DNA from: Vulcanimicrobiota bacterium
GTDB taxonomy: Bacteria; Vulcanimicrobiota; Vulcanimicrobiia; Vulcanimicrobiales; Vulcanimicrobiaceae
Length of the DNA: 64,000 bases
Assembly: GCA_003168375.1 (NCBI GenBank)
Contig: PMSI01000005.1
Coordinates: 256,359-320,358, forward strand
Reading direction: 5' to 3'
Part shown: positions 8,683 to 17,985 of the stretch, in pieces
Numbering within the stretch: position 1 is the stretch's first letter
How the letters are laid out: each line of letters opens with the position of its first letter
Notes under the pieces: model-generated
What the model saw: the letters and a program-made list of their open reading frames with translations, nothing else
What the model was told of the DNA's origin: nothing
Database searches by the model: none
Translations under genes and position numbers: made by a program

Positions 8683-10413
8683 CAGTTTGATATCGTTGTC
8701 GTTGGCGCCAGTTTAGGCGGTGTTGCGGCTGCGTTGCGGGCCGCGGCGATGGGGGCTTCGGTGTGTTTGCTCGAGGCTTCGGAATGGATCGGCGGGCAGT
8801 ATAGTGCTCAAGGGTTGACTCGCGGCGATGAGACCGAGTGGGTCAACAAGGGGATCGGGTGCACCGAGCTCTACCGGCAGTTTCGGATCGCGGCGCAGCG
8901 CTACTATACCGAGAACTTCACGCTCTCGGAGGCCGGGAAGAAACTCGATCCGTTCGACCCAGGTGCTCCTGACGCGCGGTATGCGACGAACCTGCGGGTC
9001 GCGCCGCGGGTCGCGCACGAAGTGATGTCGACGATGCTCGCGGAGTCGACGCCGCCCGTCACCGTGCTGACCGGGATGCCGGTGGTCGCGGTCGAGATGG
9101 CGGGGCCGCGTGTCCAGGCCGTTATCGCTCGGCCGTTCTACGGAGCCGAAGAACGCTTCACCGCGGCCTATGTGCTGGACGCGACCGACCTCGGCGAGCT
9201 GCTGCAGCTTGCGGACGTTCCGCATTCGGTCGGCGCGGAGGGCAACGCTGAGTTCGACGAACCCGCCGCGCCGGCCGCTCCGCATCCGGGATGGATCCAG
9301 CCGATCACCGTGCCGATCGCGCTCGAGCGGCGGCCCGACGGCGAGAACCATACCATCCCCAAGCCGACGGGCTACGACGAGATCGTGAAGGCGCGGCCGT
9401 TCAAGATGCTGTTTGGGACGAGCGGCGTGTTCAAGGTCACCGGCAGCGACTCGCTGTTCAACTACCGGCAGTTCATCGCGCACGGCAACTTCGCGGATGC
9501 CGCGCTTCCGTACGACGTCACGACGCTCAACGACAGCAGCAACGACTACACGCCCCGCTCGATACCGACCGGAAACCCGGACCTCGACGCCGCGATCGTC
9601 GTCGCCGCGCGTGCCCGCTCGGTCGCGTACGCGTATTGGCTCCAGACGGCGTGTCCGCGCGACGACGGCAAGGGGAACGGCTACCCGAACGTCCGGATCG
9701 CGACCGAGGTGTTCGGGACGTACGACGGCACGGCGCCGCTGCCGTACATCCGCGAGTCGCGCCGCATCCACGCGCGCACGACGGTGCGGCAGCAGGATAT
9801 CGTCGTCGGCGACGCTCCGCGCGCCAAGCTCTTTGCGGACTCGTGCGGGATCGGCTACTACCGCCTCGACATGCACACCGTCGACGGGATGTCGGGGTAC
9901 TCGGGGGGACAGCCCTCGAAGTTCCAGATTCCGCTCGGAGCGCTGATCGCGCCGGCGATCGAGAACCTGCTTCCCGCATGCAAGAACCTCGGCGTCACGC
10001 ACATCACCAACAGCGCGTACCGCGTCCATCCGATCGAATGGAACGTCGGCGAAGCGGCCGGAGCGCTGGCGGCGTTCTGCATCAAGCGCGGCGTCGCGCC
10101 GGGCGGCGTGATCGATCAGGCGCCGTTGCTGCGCGAGTTCCGGCACGCGCTGCTCGAGGCAGGGGTGCCGCTGTTCTGGTGGACCGACGTGCCGTATTCG
10201 AAGGACGTCGCGCTCTTCTCGGCGACGCAGCTCGTCGCCGTCAACGGCTACATCACCGACCCGCAGTCGCTCGCGTTTCGCGCCGGCGATCCGCTGGACG
10301 CCGCGGAACGCGCGGCGATCGAGAAGATCGTAGGATCGCCGCTCCCGTGGCCCTCGCCGGAGATGCTGCGCGGCGATGCGGCAAAGTGGCTGGTGACGCA
10401 CCTGGCGCTTTAA
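8671..10413 (+). CDS. FAD-dependent oxidoreductase (FAD_oxidored family)
   Basis: The 580-residue protein begins with a Rossmann dinucleotide fold, FDIVVVGASLGGVAAALRAA, then CLLEASEWIGGQYSAQGLTR, typical of PF12831 FAD-dependent oxidoreductases. Further family-like stretches are AAYVLDATDLGELLQLADVP, VRIATEVFGTYDG, IRESRRIHARTTVRQQDIVV and NLLPACKNLGVTHITNSAYR (the second FAD-binding region). The substrate is not known for this branch. The start at 8671 is chosen because upstream in-frame codons belong to a duplicated RBS segment. The gene lies downstream of the acetoacetyl-CoA synthetase with an 81-bp gap and converges with the amidase gene, their stop codons overlapping by three bases. No signal peptide is seen, so it is probably cytoplasmic. 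Confidence 0.85.
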   Translation: MQERQFDIVVVGASLGGVAAALRAAAMGASVCLLEASEWIGGQYSAQGLTRGDETEWVNKGIGCTELYRQFRIAAQRYYTENFTLSEAGKKLDPFDPGAPDARYATNLRVAPRVAHEVMSTMLAESTPPVTVLTGMPVVAVEMAGPRVQAVIARPFYGAEERFTAAYVLDATDLGELLQLADVPHSVGAEGNAEFDEPAAPAAPHPGWIQPITVPIALERRPDGENHTIPKPTGYDEIVKARPFKMLFGTSGVFKVTGSDSLFNYRQFIAHGNFADAALPYDVTTLNDSSNDYTPRSIPTGNPDLDAAIVVAARARSVAYAYWLQTACPRDDGKGNGYPNVRIATEVFGTYDGTAPLPYIRESRRIHARTTVRQQDIVVGDAPRAKLFADSCGIGYYRLDMHTVDGMSGYSGGQPSKFQIPLGALIAPAIENLLPACKNLGVTHITNSAYRVHPIEWNVGEAAGALAAFCIKRGVAPGGVIDQAPLLREFRHALLEAGVPLFWWTDVPYSKDVALFSATQLVAVNGYITDPQSLAFRAGDPLDAAERAAIEKIVGSPLPWPSPEMLRGDAAKWLVTHLAL

Positions 10414-11849
10414 CCGCCTTTCAACGGTGGACGGCGCAGGCCTACCTGCGTGCGTTGTTCGAAGGCGTGGGCGAATTGGAGGAGGCCGCGCTCGTCGCGG
10501 TAGCGGCCGATGATTTGGACGCCGACCGGGAGGCCGTCGGGCGTGAAGCCGCACGGGACGGAGATCGAGGGGTGGCCGGTGACGGTGATCGCCGTGCACG
10601 AGCGCATCCAGTCGAGGTAGTTCTCCATCTTCACGCCGGCGATCTCGGTGACGTACGGCTGCTCGACCGGGAATGGCGGGACTTGGTTGACCGGCGCGAT
10701 CAGGAACTCGAAGCGCTGCATGAACTCGTGCATCCGCGTGAATATCTGCGAGCGGAGCTGCACCGCCGCCGCCACCTGCGAGCCGGTGAGCGCGCGGCCG
10801 ATTCCGACGTTCCAGACGATCGTGTCCTTGAACGCGCCCGGGTGCTTGTCCATCAGGTCGCCGAAGTGGTTCACGAACGACACGCCGCGCAGCGTCTGGA
10901 ACGCCGCCTCGGCGCCGCGCAGGTCGGGCGACGCCTCTTCGAGCTCGCAGCCGAGGTCGGTGAACGCCGTGCGCTGCGCGACGATCGCGGCCGTCACTGC
11001 CGGGTCGACGGGAAGGCCGCCGAGGTCGGTGCTCCAGGCGACGCGCGTCCCGCTGAAGTCGCGCTCGAGCGGGCCGCCGAAACGCTCGCCGCCGTCCGCG
11101 AGCGCGATAGGATCGCGCGCGTCCGGTCCCGCCAGGACGCTCAAGAACAGCGCGACGTCGTCGACCGTGCGCGCCATCGGGCCGGAGACCGCGAGCGTAT
11201 CCCAGGCGTCGTACGAAGGCCACTGCGGGACGCGCCCGATCGAAGGGCGCAGCCCGACGACGTTGCAGAAATTCGCCGGGTTGCGCAGCGAGCCGCCGAA
11301 GTCGCTCCCGTCGGCGAGCGGGACCATCCCGCAGGCGAGCGCGACCGCTGCGCCGCCACTGCTCCCGCCGCATGTCTTCGAGACATCGTACGGGTTGCGC
11401 GTGTTCCCGAAGACGGTGTTGAACGTCTGCGAGCCGGCGCCGAACTCCGGGACGTTCGTCTTTCCGATCGAGATCGCGCCGGCCCGGCGCTGCCGCTCGA
11501 CGATGATGCTGTCGACCGCCGGCACGAAGTCCTTGAAGATCGGCGAGCCGAACGTCGTGCGCATCCCGCGGGTGACGAACAGGTCCTTGTGCGCGACCGG
11601 CAGACCGTGCAGCGGTCCGAGCTCCTCGCCGCGCGCCAGGGCCTCGTCGGCGCGACGCGCATCCGCCGTCGCCTCGTCGGCGTGCAGCGTGACGATCGCG
11701 TTCAGCTGCGGGTTCACGAGCTCGATGCGCGCGAGGTGCGCGGCCATCACCTCGGCCGCGGAAATTTCTTTCGCGCGGATGCGGCGCAGCAGCTCGCGCG
11801 CGGAGAGAAAGCAGAGGTCGTCCGGCGTCACCTTCGTACGCAGCTGCAC
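10410..11849 (-). CDS. Amidase-signature family hydrolase
   Basis: The 479-residue protein has the amidase signature: GLPVAHKDLFVTRGM with the catalytic Lys, TCGGSSGGAAVALACGMVPL with the cis-Ser, and LADGSDFGGSLRNPANFCNV with the nucleophilic Ser of the Ser-cisSer-Lys triad. The fold continues to GFTPDGLPVGVQIIGRYRDE, which is typical of the family. These enzymes hydrolyse amides or esters or, as GatA, supply ammonia; no gatB/C neighbours are present, so a stand-alone amidase is likelier. The start is uncertain: GTG at 11849 lacks a good ribosome binding site, and GTG six codons downstream (before TPDDLCFLSARELL) is an alternative. It converges with the FAD oxidoreductase gene. Confidence 0.85.
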   Translation of the reverse strand: MQLRTKVTPDDLCFLSARELLRRIRAKEISAAEVMAAHLARIELVNPQLNAIVTLHADEATADARRADEALARGEELGPLHGLPVAHKDLFVTRGMRTTFGSPIFKDFVPAVDSIIVERQRRAGAISIGKTNVPEFGAGSQTFNTVFGNTRNPYDVSKTCGGSSGGAAVALACGMVPLADGSDFGGSLRNPANFCNVVGLRPSIGRVPQWPSYDAWDTLAVSGPMARTVDDVALFLSVLAGPDARDPIALADGGERFGGPLERDFSGTRVAWSTDLGGLPVDPAVTAAIVAQRTAFTDLGCELEEASPDLRGAEAAFQTLRGVSFVNHFGDLMDKHPGAFKDTIVWNVGIGRALTGSQVAAAVQLRSQIFTRMHEFMQRFEFLIAPVNQVPPFPVEQPYVTEIAGVKMENYLDWMRSCTAITVTGHPSISVPCGFTPDGLPVGVQIIGRYRDERGLLQFAHAFEQRTQVGLRRPPLKGG

Positions 11850-11946
11850 ATTCTGACATAAAATGGGCTCATCTTCGCCGTCCTTCCTGGTGCTTACGTC
11901 CTAGGACCCCGCGTCACTCCCAGAACGATAGCCGATACTAGATGAT

Positions 11947-13257
11947 ATGGCAGACTTGCTGCCGTCGTTCCGCGGAAGGCCTCCGGGGGCCCGGCGATTG
12001 TTCGATACGCTCGACGAGGGCGTGGTGATTCAGGACGCGGACGGCACGGTGCGCGACTGGAACGAGGCCGCGCTCCGGATGCTCGCGCTTACTCCGGAGC
12101 AGCTCCGCGGTCGCGCGCCGGTCGACGCCGGCTGGCAGCTCCGGTGGGAGACGCATGCCGGCCCGTACGATGCGAGCGAACCGGTGCGAGCGATGCTGCG
12201 GCGCATGCTCGAACGCGAGGGCGTGACGGTCGCGATCCGCGCCGGCGCCGCGGCGACCCGCTGGATCGCGATCTCGAGCCACGCCGTCCACGACGACGAC
12301 CAGCCCGCGCGCGAGACGACCGTCTCCACCATGACCGATGTCACCGCACAGCGCGAGACCGAGCGCGAGAACGCTCGCTATCGCGAGATCATCGATACGC
12401 TCGACGCGTCCTACCGCATCCTCGAAGAGAGCCCGATCGGGATGTGCAGCGTCGACGTCGACGGGAACGTGCTGCGCAGCAACATGGCGTTTCTCGCGCT
12501 CGGCGGGGCAGAGGCGACGTCGATCGTCGCCATGGTCCCCGACGAGGACCGTGCGACGCTGCGGCACGCGTTCACCCGCCTGATCGAAGGACGGACGCCG
12601 TCGGTGCGCATCGAGACGCGCGTACGCAAGCCGACCGGCAGTGAAGCGTGGTGCGAGATCACCGCGGTCGCGATGCGCCAGGGCCTGCCGGACGCCGCGA
12701 TCCTGCTGCTGATCAACGACGTCACCGAGCGGCGCCGTCGCGAGGTCCGCCTCCGCCAGCTCGCGGAGATGGATCCGCTGACCGGGCTGCACAACCGGCG
12801 CAGCTTCGTCCATGCGCTCCGCGAGCGGCTCGCATCGCTCGAACGTCCGCGCCGCGCGGGCGGCGAGTGGGTGTTACTGCTGATCGACCTCGACGGCTTC
12901 AAGGAAGTCAACGATACGTGCGGGCACGCCGCGGGCGATGCTGTGCTCGTCGCCGTCGCCGCCGCGATCCGCGACCGTACTCGCCTCGACGACACCGTCG
13001 GCCGGCTCGGGGGCGACGAGTTCGCGGTCCTGTTCCGCTCCGGGCTCGAAGACGCCGTCGCCATCGGCCGGCAGATCATCGCGCGGATCGCGGAAGCGGC
13101 GCTCTCCGTCTCCGGCGCGCCGCCGGTGTCGGCCAGCGTCGGGATCGTCCGCCTGCGCCCGGCGCGTCGCGCCGAAGAGGTGCTCGCGGCCGCCGACGAC
13201 GCGATGTATCAGGCCAAGCGCGCCGGCAAGGCCCGCGTCGTCGAAGCCGACCCGTAG
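11947..13257 (+). CDS. PAS-PAS diguanylate cyclase (GGDEF)
   Basis: The 436-residue cytoplasmic protein has a PAS domain at about 15-125 (RRLFDTLDEGVVIQDADGTV) and a second at about 150-265 (YRILEESPIGMCSVDVDGNV). A GGDEF domain fills 270-430 (LRQLAEMDPLTGLHNRRSFV, LLIDLDGFKEVND, GRLGGDEFAVLF). The catalytic GGDEF is intact. An RLDD sequence lies five residues ahead of it and fits the RxxD product-inhibition site. It should make cyclic di-GMP from two GTP and be controlled by the PAS sensors, whose ligands cannot be predicted. No phosphodiesterase (EAL/HD-GYP) is nearby. No clear RBS is seen before the ATG at 11947. Confidence 0.92.
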   Translation: MADLLPSFRGRPPGARRLFDTLDEGVVIQDADGTVRDWNEAALRMLALTPEQLRGRAPVDAGWQLRWETHAGPYDASEPVRAMLRRMLEREGVTVAIRAGAAATRWIAISSHAVHDDDQPARETTVSTMTDVTAQRETERENARYREIIDTLDASYRILEESPIGMCSVDVDGNVLRSNMAFLALGGAEATSIVAMVPDEDRATLRHAFTRLIEGRTPSVRIETRVRKPTGSEAWCEITAVAMRQGLPDAAILLLINDVTERRRREVRLRQLAEMDPLTGLHNRRSFVHALRERLASLERPRRAGGEWVLLLIDLDGFKEVNDTCGHAAGDAVLVAVAAAIRDRTRLDDTVGRLGGDEFAVLFRSGLEDAVAIGRQIIARIAEAALSVSGAPPVSASVGIVRLRPARRAEEVLAAADDAMYQAKRAGKARVVEADP

Positions 13258-13260
13258 CGC

Positions 13261-13743
13261 TCAGCGCACGGGCGGGCCGGTGCGTGCGATCGTGCCGTCG
13301 ACGAAGCGGACCGCATCGATGCTGCACGTGATGCGCGCGGGCGGTCCGGCATCGCTGAGCTCGGCGAGGTTGATGCGGTCGGCGGTCGCGCCCGGCTCGA
13401 CGCGCGTTTCGGCGATGTTGGTCCGCGTCGCGTTGATGTCGCCGAACGCGTCGTAGAACGCGAACCGCACGCGCACCGCGGTAACCGCCCGATCGCCGGT
13501 GTTCGCGACGCGGAGCGCGTGATGGACCAGCGTCAGCCCGTCGGTTCCGCGGCCGTCGGAGAAGCAGCCGTCGATGCGGACGGGACCGGGCTGCGAGGCG
13601 ACATCCGTCGGGATCGGCCGCGCCGCGGTGAGCCGTAGCGCCTCGCCCACGGCCGGGACGGTGGCGGTCGGGGCGCCGCGCGCGATCCCGGCGACCGCAA
13701 GGGACGCCGCGCAGGCGGCAACGATGAAGACGAACGGGCGCAC
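13261..13743 (-). CDS. Exported hypothetical protein (160 aa)
   Basis: A GTG at 13743, preceded by GGAGGA at good distance, starts a protein with a clear signal peptide (RPFVFIVAACAASLAVAGIA, then RGA). A beta-rich domain follows: DGCFSDGRGTDGLTLVHHAL, RVANTGDRAVTAVRVRFAFYD and TRVEPGATADRINL. The pattern of an N-terminal conserved Cys and 'VxNTGxxAVTxVRVxF' recalls small periplasmic Ig-like proteins. A much longer version of this frame (to 14169) is rejected because it crosses the receptor gene on the other strand. Its tail faces the diguanylate cyclase gene. Function unknown. Confidence 0.7.
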   Translation of the reverse strand: MRPFVFIVAACAASLAVAGIARGAPTATVPAVGEALRLTAARPIPTDVASQPGPVRIDGCFSDGRGTDGLTLVHHALRVANTGDRAVTAVRVRFAFYDAFGDINATRTNIAETRVEPGATADRINLAELSDAGPPARITCSIDAVRFVDGTIARTGPPVR

Positions 13744-13921
13744 GCGATTCCTCCGCAAGCTGATATGACGAGACAACGCAGCCGAGGCGGTGATGGTTCG
13801 CTTCGTATGGCACTGCGTTGGCAGTTTTCGCGGACGGCACATAGTTGGCAGGATAACGAGAGACGGCCGGGGCGCGGCGGTGCGAACATGGGCGCATCCC
13901 TTTTCACGAAAGGAATCTCCC

Positions 13922-16900
13922 TTGACCGTGTTTCGCATGGGGCGAAGCATCGGGGCGGCTCTGATGGTGCTCGCGTTCGTCCTCCAGGGAACGACAAGCG
14001 TTCTGGCAGGCACGACGGGAGCGATCAGCGGAAACGTCGCCGACGCTTCGACCAATAAGCCCATTCCCGGCGCTCGCGTGAGCGCCGTCAGCCCGTCGCA
14101 ATCGTCGTCGACGACGACCGACGCGTCGGGACGCTTCTCGTTCCTCTCTCTCGCACCCGACACGTACACGATCGCCGTCGGCGCGACCAGCGGCTACGAC
14201 GCCGCCGCGATCAGCGGCGTCACCGTCCAAGCCGACCAGAATCTCAGCGTCAGCATCAGCCAGCCGGCGAAGCTCAAGCAGATCGGATCGGTCACCTCGC
14301 GTGCCGCTTCGTCGCTCGTGAAGCCCGGCACGACGGCCGACGTCTACTCGATCAACGCGGTCATGCAGGACAAGGCGTCCGGCGTCGGCGGCGGCGGTAA
14401 CCTCAACAGCGCCTGGTCCGCCATCTCGACGGTCCCCGGCGTCTTCGTCGCGCCCAGCCAGGCGGGCTACATCGGCGCCGGCGCGACGATTTCGATCCGC
14501 GGCGGCGACTACGACCAGATCGGCTACGAGCTGGACGGCGTTCCCGTCAACCGCGCGTTCGACAACTATCCGTCGGGGCCGCTCTCCTCGCTCGGTCAGC
14601 AGGAGCTCCAGGTCTACACGGGAGCGACCCCGGCGAACTCCGAGGCCGAAGGGATCTCCGGCTACATCAATCAGGTCATCCGCACCGGCACGTCGCCGGC
14701 GTCGCGTAACCTGACCCTCGCGATGGGAACGCCGACCTTCTACAACAAGGTCGCATTCGAAGCGGGCGGCGCCAACGCGAGCCGTACGTTCTCGTACTAC
14801 CTCGGCGCCGGCGCGTACGACCAGAACTACCGGTACTACGATCAGTACAACGGCGCGAGCCTGCAGCAGAACTGGGGCGCTCCGCTCGGTTTCTGCGGCG
14901 CCGGCGTCACGGCATCGTCGTGCTTCGGACCGCGAGGCCAGGACTACACGAACGGCGGCACTACCCCGGCGTACGCGCTCGGGCCGTACACGACCGACGC
15001 CCTGGCCCAAGTGCGGGATCGCGACACCGTCGCGAACTTCCACTTCGGAATCCCGCGCACGGGCGGGAACCGCGACGACATCCAGCTCCTGTTCGACAAC
15101 AACGCGATCTGGAACCCGGCCTACAACTCGACGAACGACATGGGCGGTGCGGCCTTCCTCGACATGATCGGCGCGGCGCACACGTACATCGACGGGTTCA
15201 ACTTCACGGGCGCTCCGGTGGGCTCACTGCTCCCGGCCGCTTACAGCGGCGGCGGGGTCTCGCGATACCTCTTCCCGCAGTCGCCGTTCGGCCGTCCGCT
15301 CGGCGCCCAGATCGAGCCGGACCGCCGCGACGAGTTCGTCAACAACCAGTCGATCGTGAAGCTGCAGTATCAGCGCAACTTCGGCACCAACGCCTTCTTG
15401 CGCGTCTACGGCTACACGTACTACTCCGACTGGCTGCAGACGGGTCCGCAGTCGACGCAGATGAACTTCCTGGGCTACGTTCCCTCGGACTACGAGCTCC
15501 ACAGCCACACGCGTGGCGCGAGCGCGCAGTACTCCAACCAGCTCAACTCGCAGCACCTGCTCTCGATTCAGGGGTCGTACACGACCGCCACGACGCTGCG
15601 CGACAACAACTCCGGAATCGGCCAGACCGGTAACGTGGGCTGGCTCGTCTCTTCGGCGGCGCCGACGAGCGGCATCTGCTACAGCGCCACCGGGGCGCCG
15701 ATCGTCGGGTGCGGCGCCAACACGCAGACGTTCACCCTCAGACAGGGCTTCAACGGAACCGTCACGCCCGCGAACACGATCAACGGCGGCGTGTGCGGTA
15801 CCGGCACGTGCCAGTACATCCTGGGTGAGAACGGCGTGCGGGCCACCTACAACACGGTGATGCCGAAGTTCAAATCGTTCTCGATCACCGATCAGTGGAA
15901 GCCGACCGACCGGCTGAACGTCAACCTGGGTCTGCGCTACGACGGCTTCGAGTTCGACGGTTCCGACACGTCGGGATCGCCGGCGCGCACGATGTGGTAC
16001 AACGCGTACAATCTCCTCAATCCGACCGCGCCGCTCGTCAATCCGGGCGCCGGCCAGATCGAATCGTACAGTGAACTGGAGCCGCGGTTCGGCGCGACGT
16101 ACACGATCAACCCGACCACCGTTCTGCGTGCGAGCTACGGCCGCTATGCGCAAGCCCCGAACAGCGCGTTCGAGCAGTACAACTTCCTCCAGCAGAACGA
16201 CCTCGCCAGCCTGGCACGGTTCGGCACGTTCGGCCTGCCGACGACGCCGGGTCACCCGGTCCGTCCGGAGGTCTCGAACAACTACGACTTCTCGCTCGAG
16301 CACCAGTTCGGGCGCGACACGTCGATGAAGCTGACCCCGTTCTTGCGCAAGACGCAAGACCAGATTCAGCAGTTCTTCCTCGACCAGAAGACCAGCTTCG
16401 TGTCCGGGCTGAACGTCGGCCGGCAGACGTCCGAGGGCGTCGAGCTTGAGCTGGACAGGGGTGACTTCTCGCGCAACGGCCTGGCCGCGCGCCTGTCGTT
16501 CACCTATACCAACAGCTACATCAACTACACGCGCCTGGGCAACGGCGGGTCGATCATCGACGGCTTCAACGCCAACATCTCGGCCTACAACGCCTTCACC
16601 CGCGGTGGCGGCGGTGCGCCGTGCTACACGACGGCCGGTGCGCGGGACAACGCGTGTGCCGCGGGCTCGATCGCGAACCCGTACTACAACGCGCCGACCC
16701 AGCCGCTCATGGACGTCAACGCCAACTACGCGACGTACAACATCTTCCCCGGCGCCGTCGGTGCCGGCGGGTACACCTCGTACGGCGCACCCTTCGTCTC
16801 GACGCTGATCGTGCAGTGGAAGCACGGACCGCTGGCGGTAACGCCGGCGCTCCAGTTCACGGGCGGTAACCGCTACGGCGTCCCGCTCTCGACCCCGGGG

Positions 16901-17365
16901 ATCGACCCGTCGGCTTGCACCGGCGGCTTGGCCTCGGCGATCGCGGGCGACCCGCGTTATCCGTACGGCGCGCCCGGTGGCCAGCCGTTCGACCAGACGA
17001 CGTGCGGCAGCAACTTCGCGATCCCGAACCCCTTCACCGGACGCTTCGACAACGTCGGCGCCTTCGTCGCACCCAACCAGCTGCTGCTGCACACGCAGGT
17101 GACCTACGACGTGAACAAACGCATCACGCTCGTCGGGAACTTCGCGAACATCATCAACCGCTGCTGGGGCGGAACCAAGGTGCCGTTCGCAGTGACCAAC
17201 GCCTGCAACTACGCCGCAACGTTTGGTGCGGGCGCGGGTCCGCAGCCGATCGGGAACCAGTACAATCCGGGGAACACGCTCCAGCCGTTCCTCGCGACCC
17301 CGTACGATCCGGTCTTCCCGGGCTTCCCGTTCAACATGTACTTCGAGGCCCGGATCAAGATCTGA
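13922..17365 (+). CDS. TonB-dependent receptor with carboxypeptidase-regulatory-like domain
   Basis: I place the start at TTG 13922, preceded by GAAAGGA, because it yields a proper signal peptide (RMGRSIGAALMVLAFVLQGT); earlier in-frame codons lack an RBS and overlap the divergent promoter region. The 1147-residue protein has a carboxypeptidase-regulatory-like beta-sandwich (GAISGNVADASTNKPIPGAR, DASGRFSFLSLAPDTYTIAV) at 33-110. A plug domain follows (ISIRGGDYDQIGYELDGVPV, LSSLGQQELQVYTGATPANS), then a long beta-barrel ending in an aromatic strand (FPFNMYFEARIKI). Such receptors import large or scarce substrates across the outer membrane using TonB energy. The ligand is not predictable and no TonB/ExbBD genes are in the window. 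Confidence 0.9.
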   Translation: MTVFRMGRSIGAALMVLAFVLQGTTSVLAGTTGAISGNVADASTNKPIPGARVSAVSPSQSSSTTTDASGRFSFLSLAPDTYTIAVGATSGYDAAAISGVTVQADQNLSVSISQPAKLKQIGSVTSRAASSLVKPGTTADVYSINAVMQDKASGVGGGGNLNSAWSAISTVPGVFVAPSQAGYIGAGATISIRGGDYDQIGYELDGVPVNRAFDNYPSGPLSSLGQQELQVYTGATPANSEAEGISGYINQVIRTGTSPASRNLTLAMGTPTFYNKVAFEAGGANASRTFSYYLGAGAYDQNYRYYDQYNGASLQQNWGAPLGFCGAGVTASSCFGPRGQDYTNGGTTPAYALGPYTTDALAQVRDRDTVANFHFGIPRTGGNRDDIQLLFDNNAIWNPAYNSTNDMGGAAFLDMIGAAHTYIDGFNFTGAPVGSLLPAAYSGGGVSRYLFPQSPFGRPLGAQIEPDRRDEFVNNQSIVKLQYQRNFGTNAFLRVYGYTYYSDWLQTGPQSTQMNFLGYVPSDYELHSHTRGASAQYSNQLNSQHLLSIQGSYTTATTLRDNNSGIGQTGNVGWLVSSAAPTSGICYSATGAPIVGCGANTQTFTLRQGFNGTVTPANTINGGVCGTGTCQYILGENGVRATYNTVMPKFKSFSITDQWKPTDRLNVNLGLRYDGFEFDGSDTSGSPARTMWYNAYNLLNPTAPLVNPGAGQIESYSELEPRFGATYTINPTTVLRASYGRYAQAPNSAFEQYNFLQQNDLASLARFGTFGLPTTPGHPVRPEVSNNYDFSLEHQFGRDTSMKLTPFLRKTQDQIQQFFLDQKTSFVSGLNVGRQTSEGVELELDRGDFSRNGLAARLSFTYTNSYINYTRLGNGGSIIDGFNANISAYNAFTRGGGGAPCYTTAGARDNACAAGSIANPYYNAPTQPLMDVNANYATYNIFPGAVGAGGYTSYGAPFVSTLIVQWKHGPLAVTPALQFTGGNRYGVPLSTPGIDPSACTGGLASAIAGDPRYPYGAPGGQPFDQTTCGSNFAIPNPFTGRFDNVGAFVAPNQLLLHTQVTYDVNKRITLVGNFANIINRCWGGTKVPFAVTNACNYAATFGAGAGPQPIGNQYNPGNTLQPFLATPYDPVFPGFPFNMYFEARIKI

Positions 17366-17425
17366 GCCCACGATCGGGCGGCCCCGCGAAAGGAGTCGGG
17401 GGGCTGCTCGGCCGATCTAAGCGGC

Positions 17426-17953
17426 ATGGTACGCAGACTCGCAGCGGCACTGTTCGCGGTGCTGCTCACCGCCGGCCCGGCCGGCGCCCAGACCTCGCGC
17501 GACACCACACGCGCTCAGCTCAGCGACGTCCTGGCCAGCGCCGGACAGCGTTCCGACGTCAACGCGACGTTCCGTCAGAGCACCAAGAATCCGTACAACT
17601 ACGTCGCCTCGATGACCGGGTTCTCGAACTGCGACTCGCTCGAAGTCGTCGTCAGCGTGACGAAGAGCGACACCATCGGTTTTCGCGTCTATCCGCACTA
17701 CAAGGGCGGCTACATCAACCTCGGCAAGGCAAAAGACGCCAACGGGTTGATGCGCAAGCTGCTCTACCTCAGCGATCAGAACTTTCTGTTCTGGGGTGCC
17801 GACGACACCGGCGACGTGTTCACGGCGTACACCTTCACGCTGGAATCAGGTTTCCCGCGCGATGCGCTGGTGACCGTGCTGCGCAGCATCCGCAACACCG
17901 ACAAGTTCGTCGGTGGCCTGCGGCCGTTCATCGACGGGTCGGTAGGGTTGTAA
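17426..17953 (+). CDS. Exported protein, YbjN-like fold possible
   Basis: The 175-residue protein has a signal peptide (VRRLAAALFAVLLTAGPAGA) and a single alpha/beta domain: GFSNCDSLEVVVSVTKSDTI, GFRVYPHYKGGYINLGKAKD, ANGLMRKLLYLSDQNFLFWG and ESGFPRDALVTVLRSIRNTD. The helix-sheet order and the ending resemble YbjN-type sensory or secretion-chaperone-like domains, but I cannot confirm this by eye. It follows the TonB receptor by 60 bp, with a GC-rich hairpin between them, and precedes another exported protein gene by 32 bp. The three may share a transcript. Function unknown. Confidence 0.65.
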   Translation: MVRRLAAALFAVLLTAGPAGAQTSRDTTRAQLSDVLASAGQRSDVNATFRQSTKNPYNYVASMTGFSNCDSLEVVVSVTKSDTIGFRVYPHYKGGYINLGKAKDANGLMRKLLYLSDQNFLFWGADDTGDVFTAYTFTLESGFPRDALVTVLRSIRNTDKFVGGLRPFIDGSVGL

Positions 17954-17985
17954 GAAAGCGGGCCCGAGCGGGAACGATCACAGGG

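Noticed and set aside
8713..11861. Very long open frames on both strands (1048 and 856 codons) across the oxidoreductase and amidase genes
   Set aside because: They mirror codon positions of two well-supported genes in GC-rich DNA; their translations are Arg-rich and without domains.
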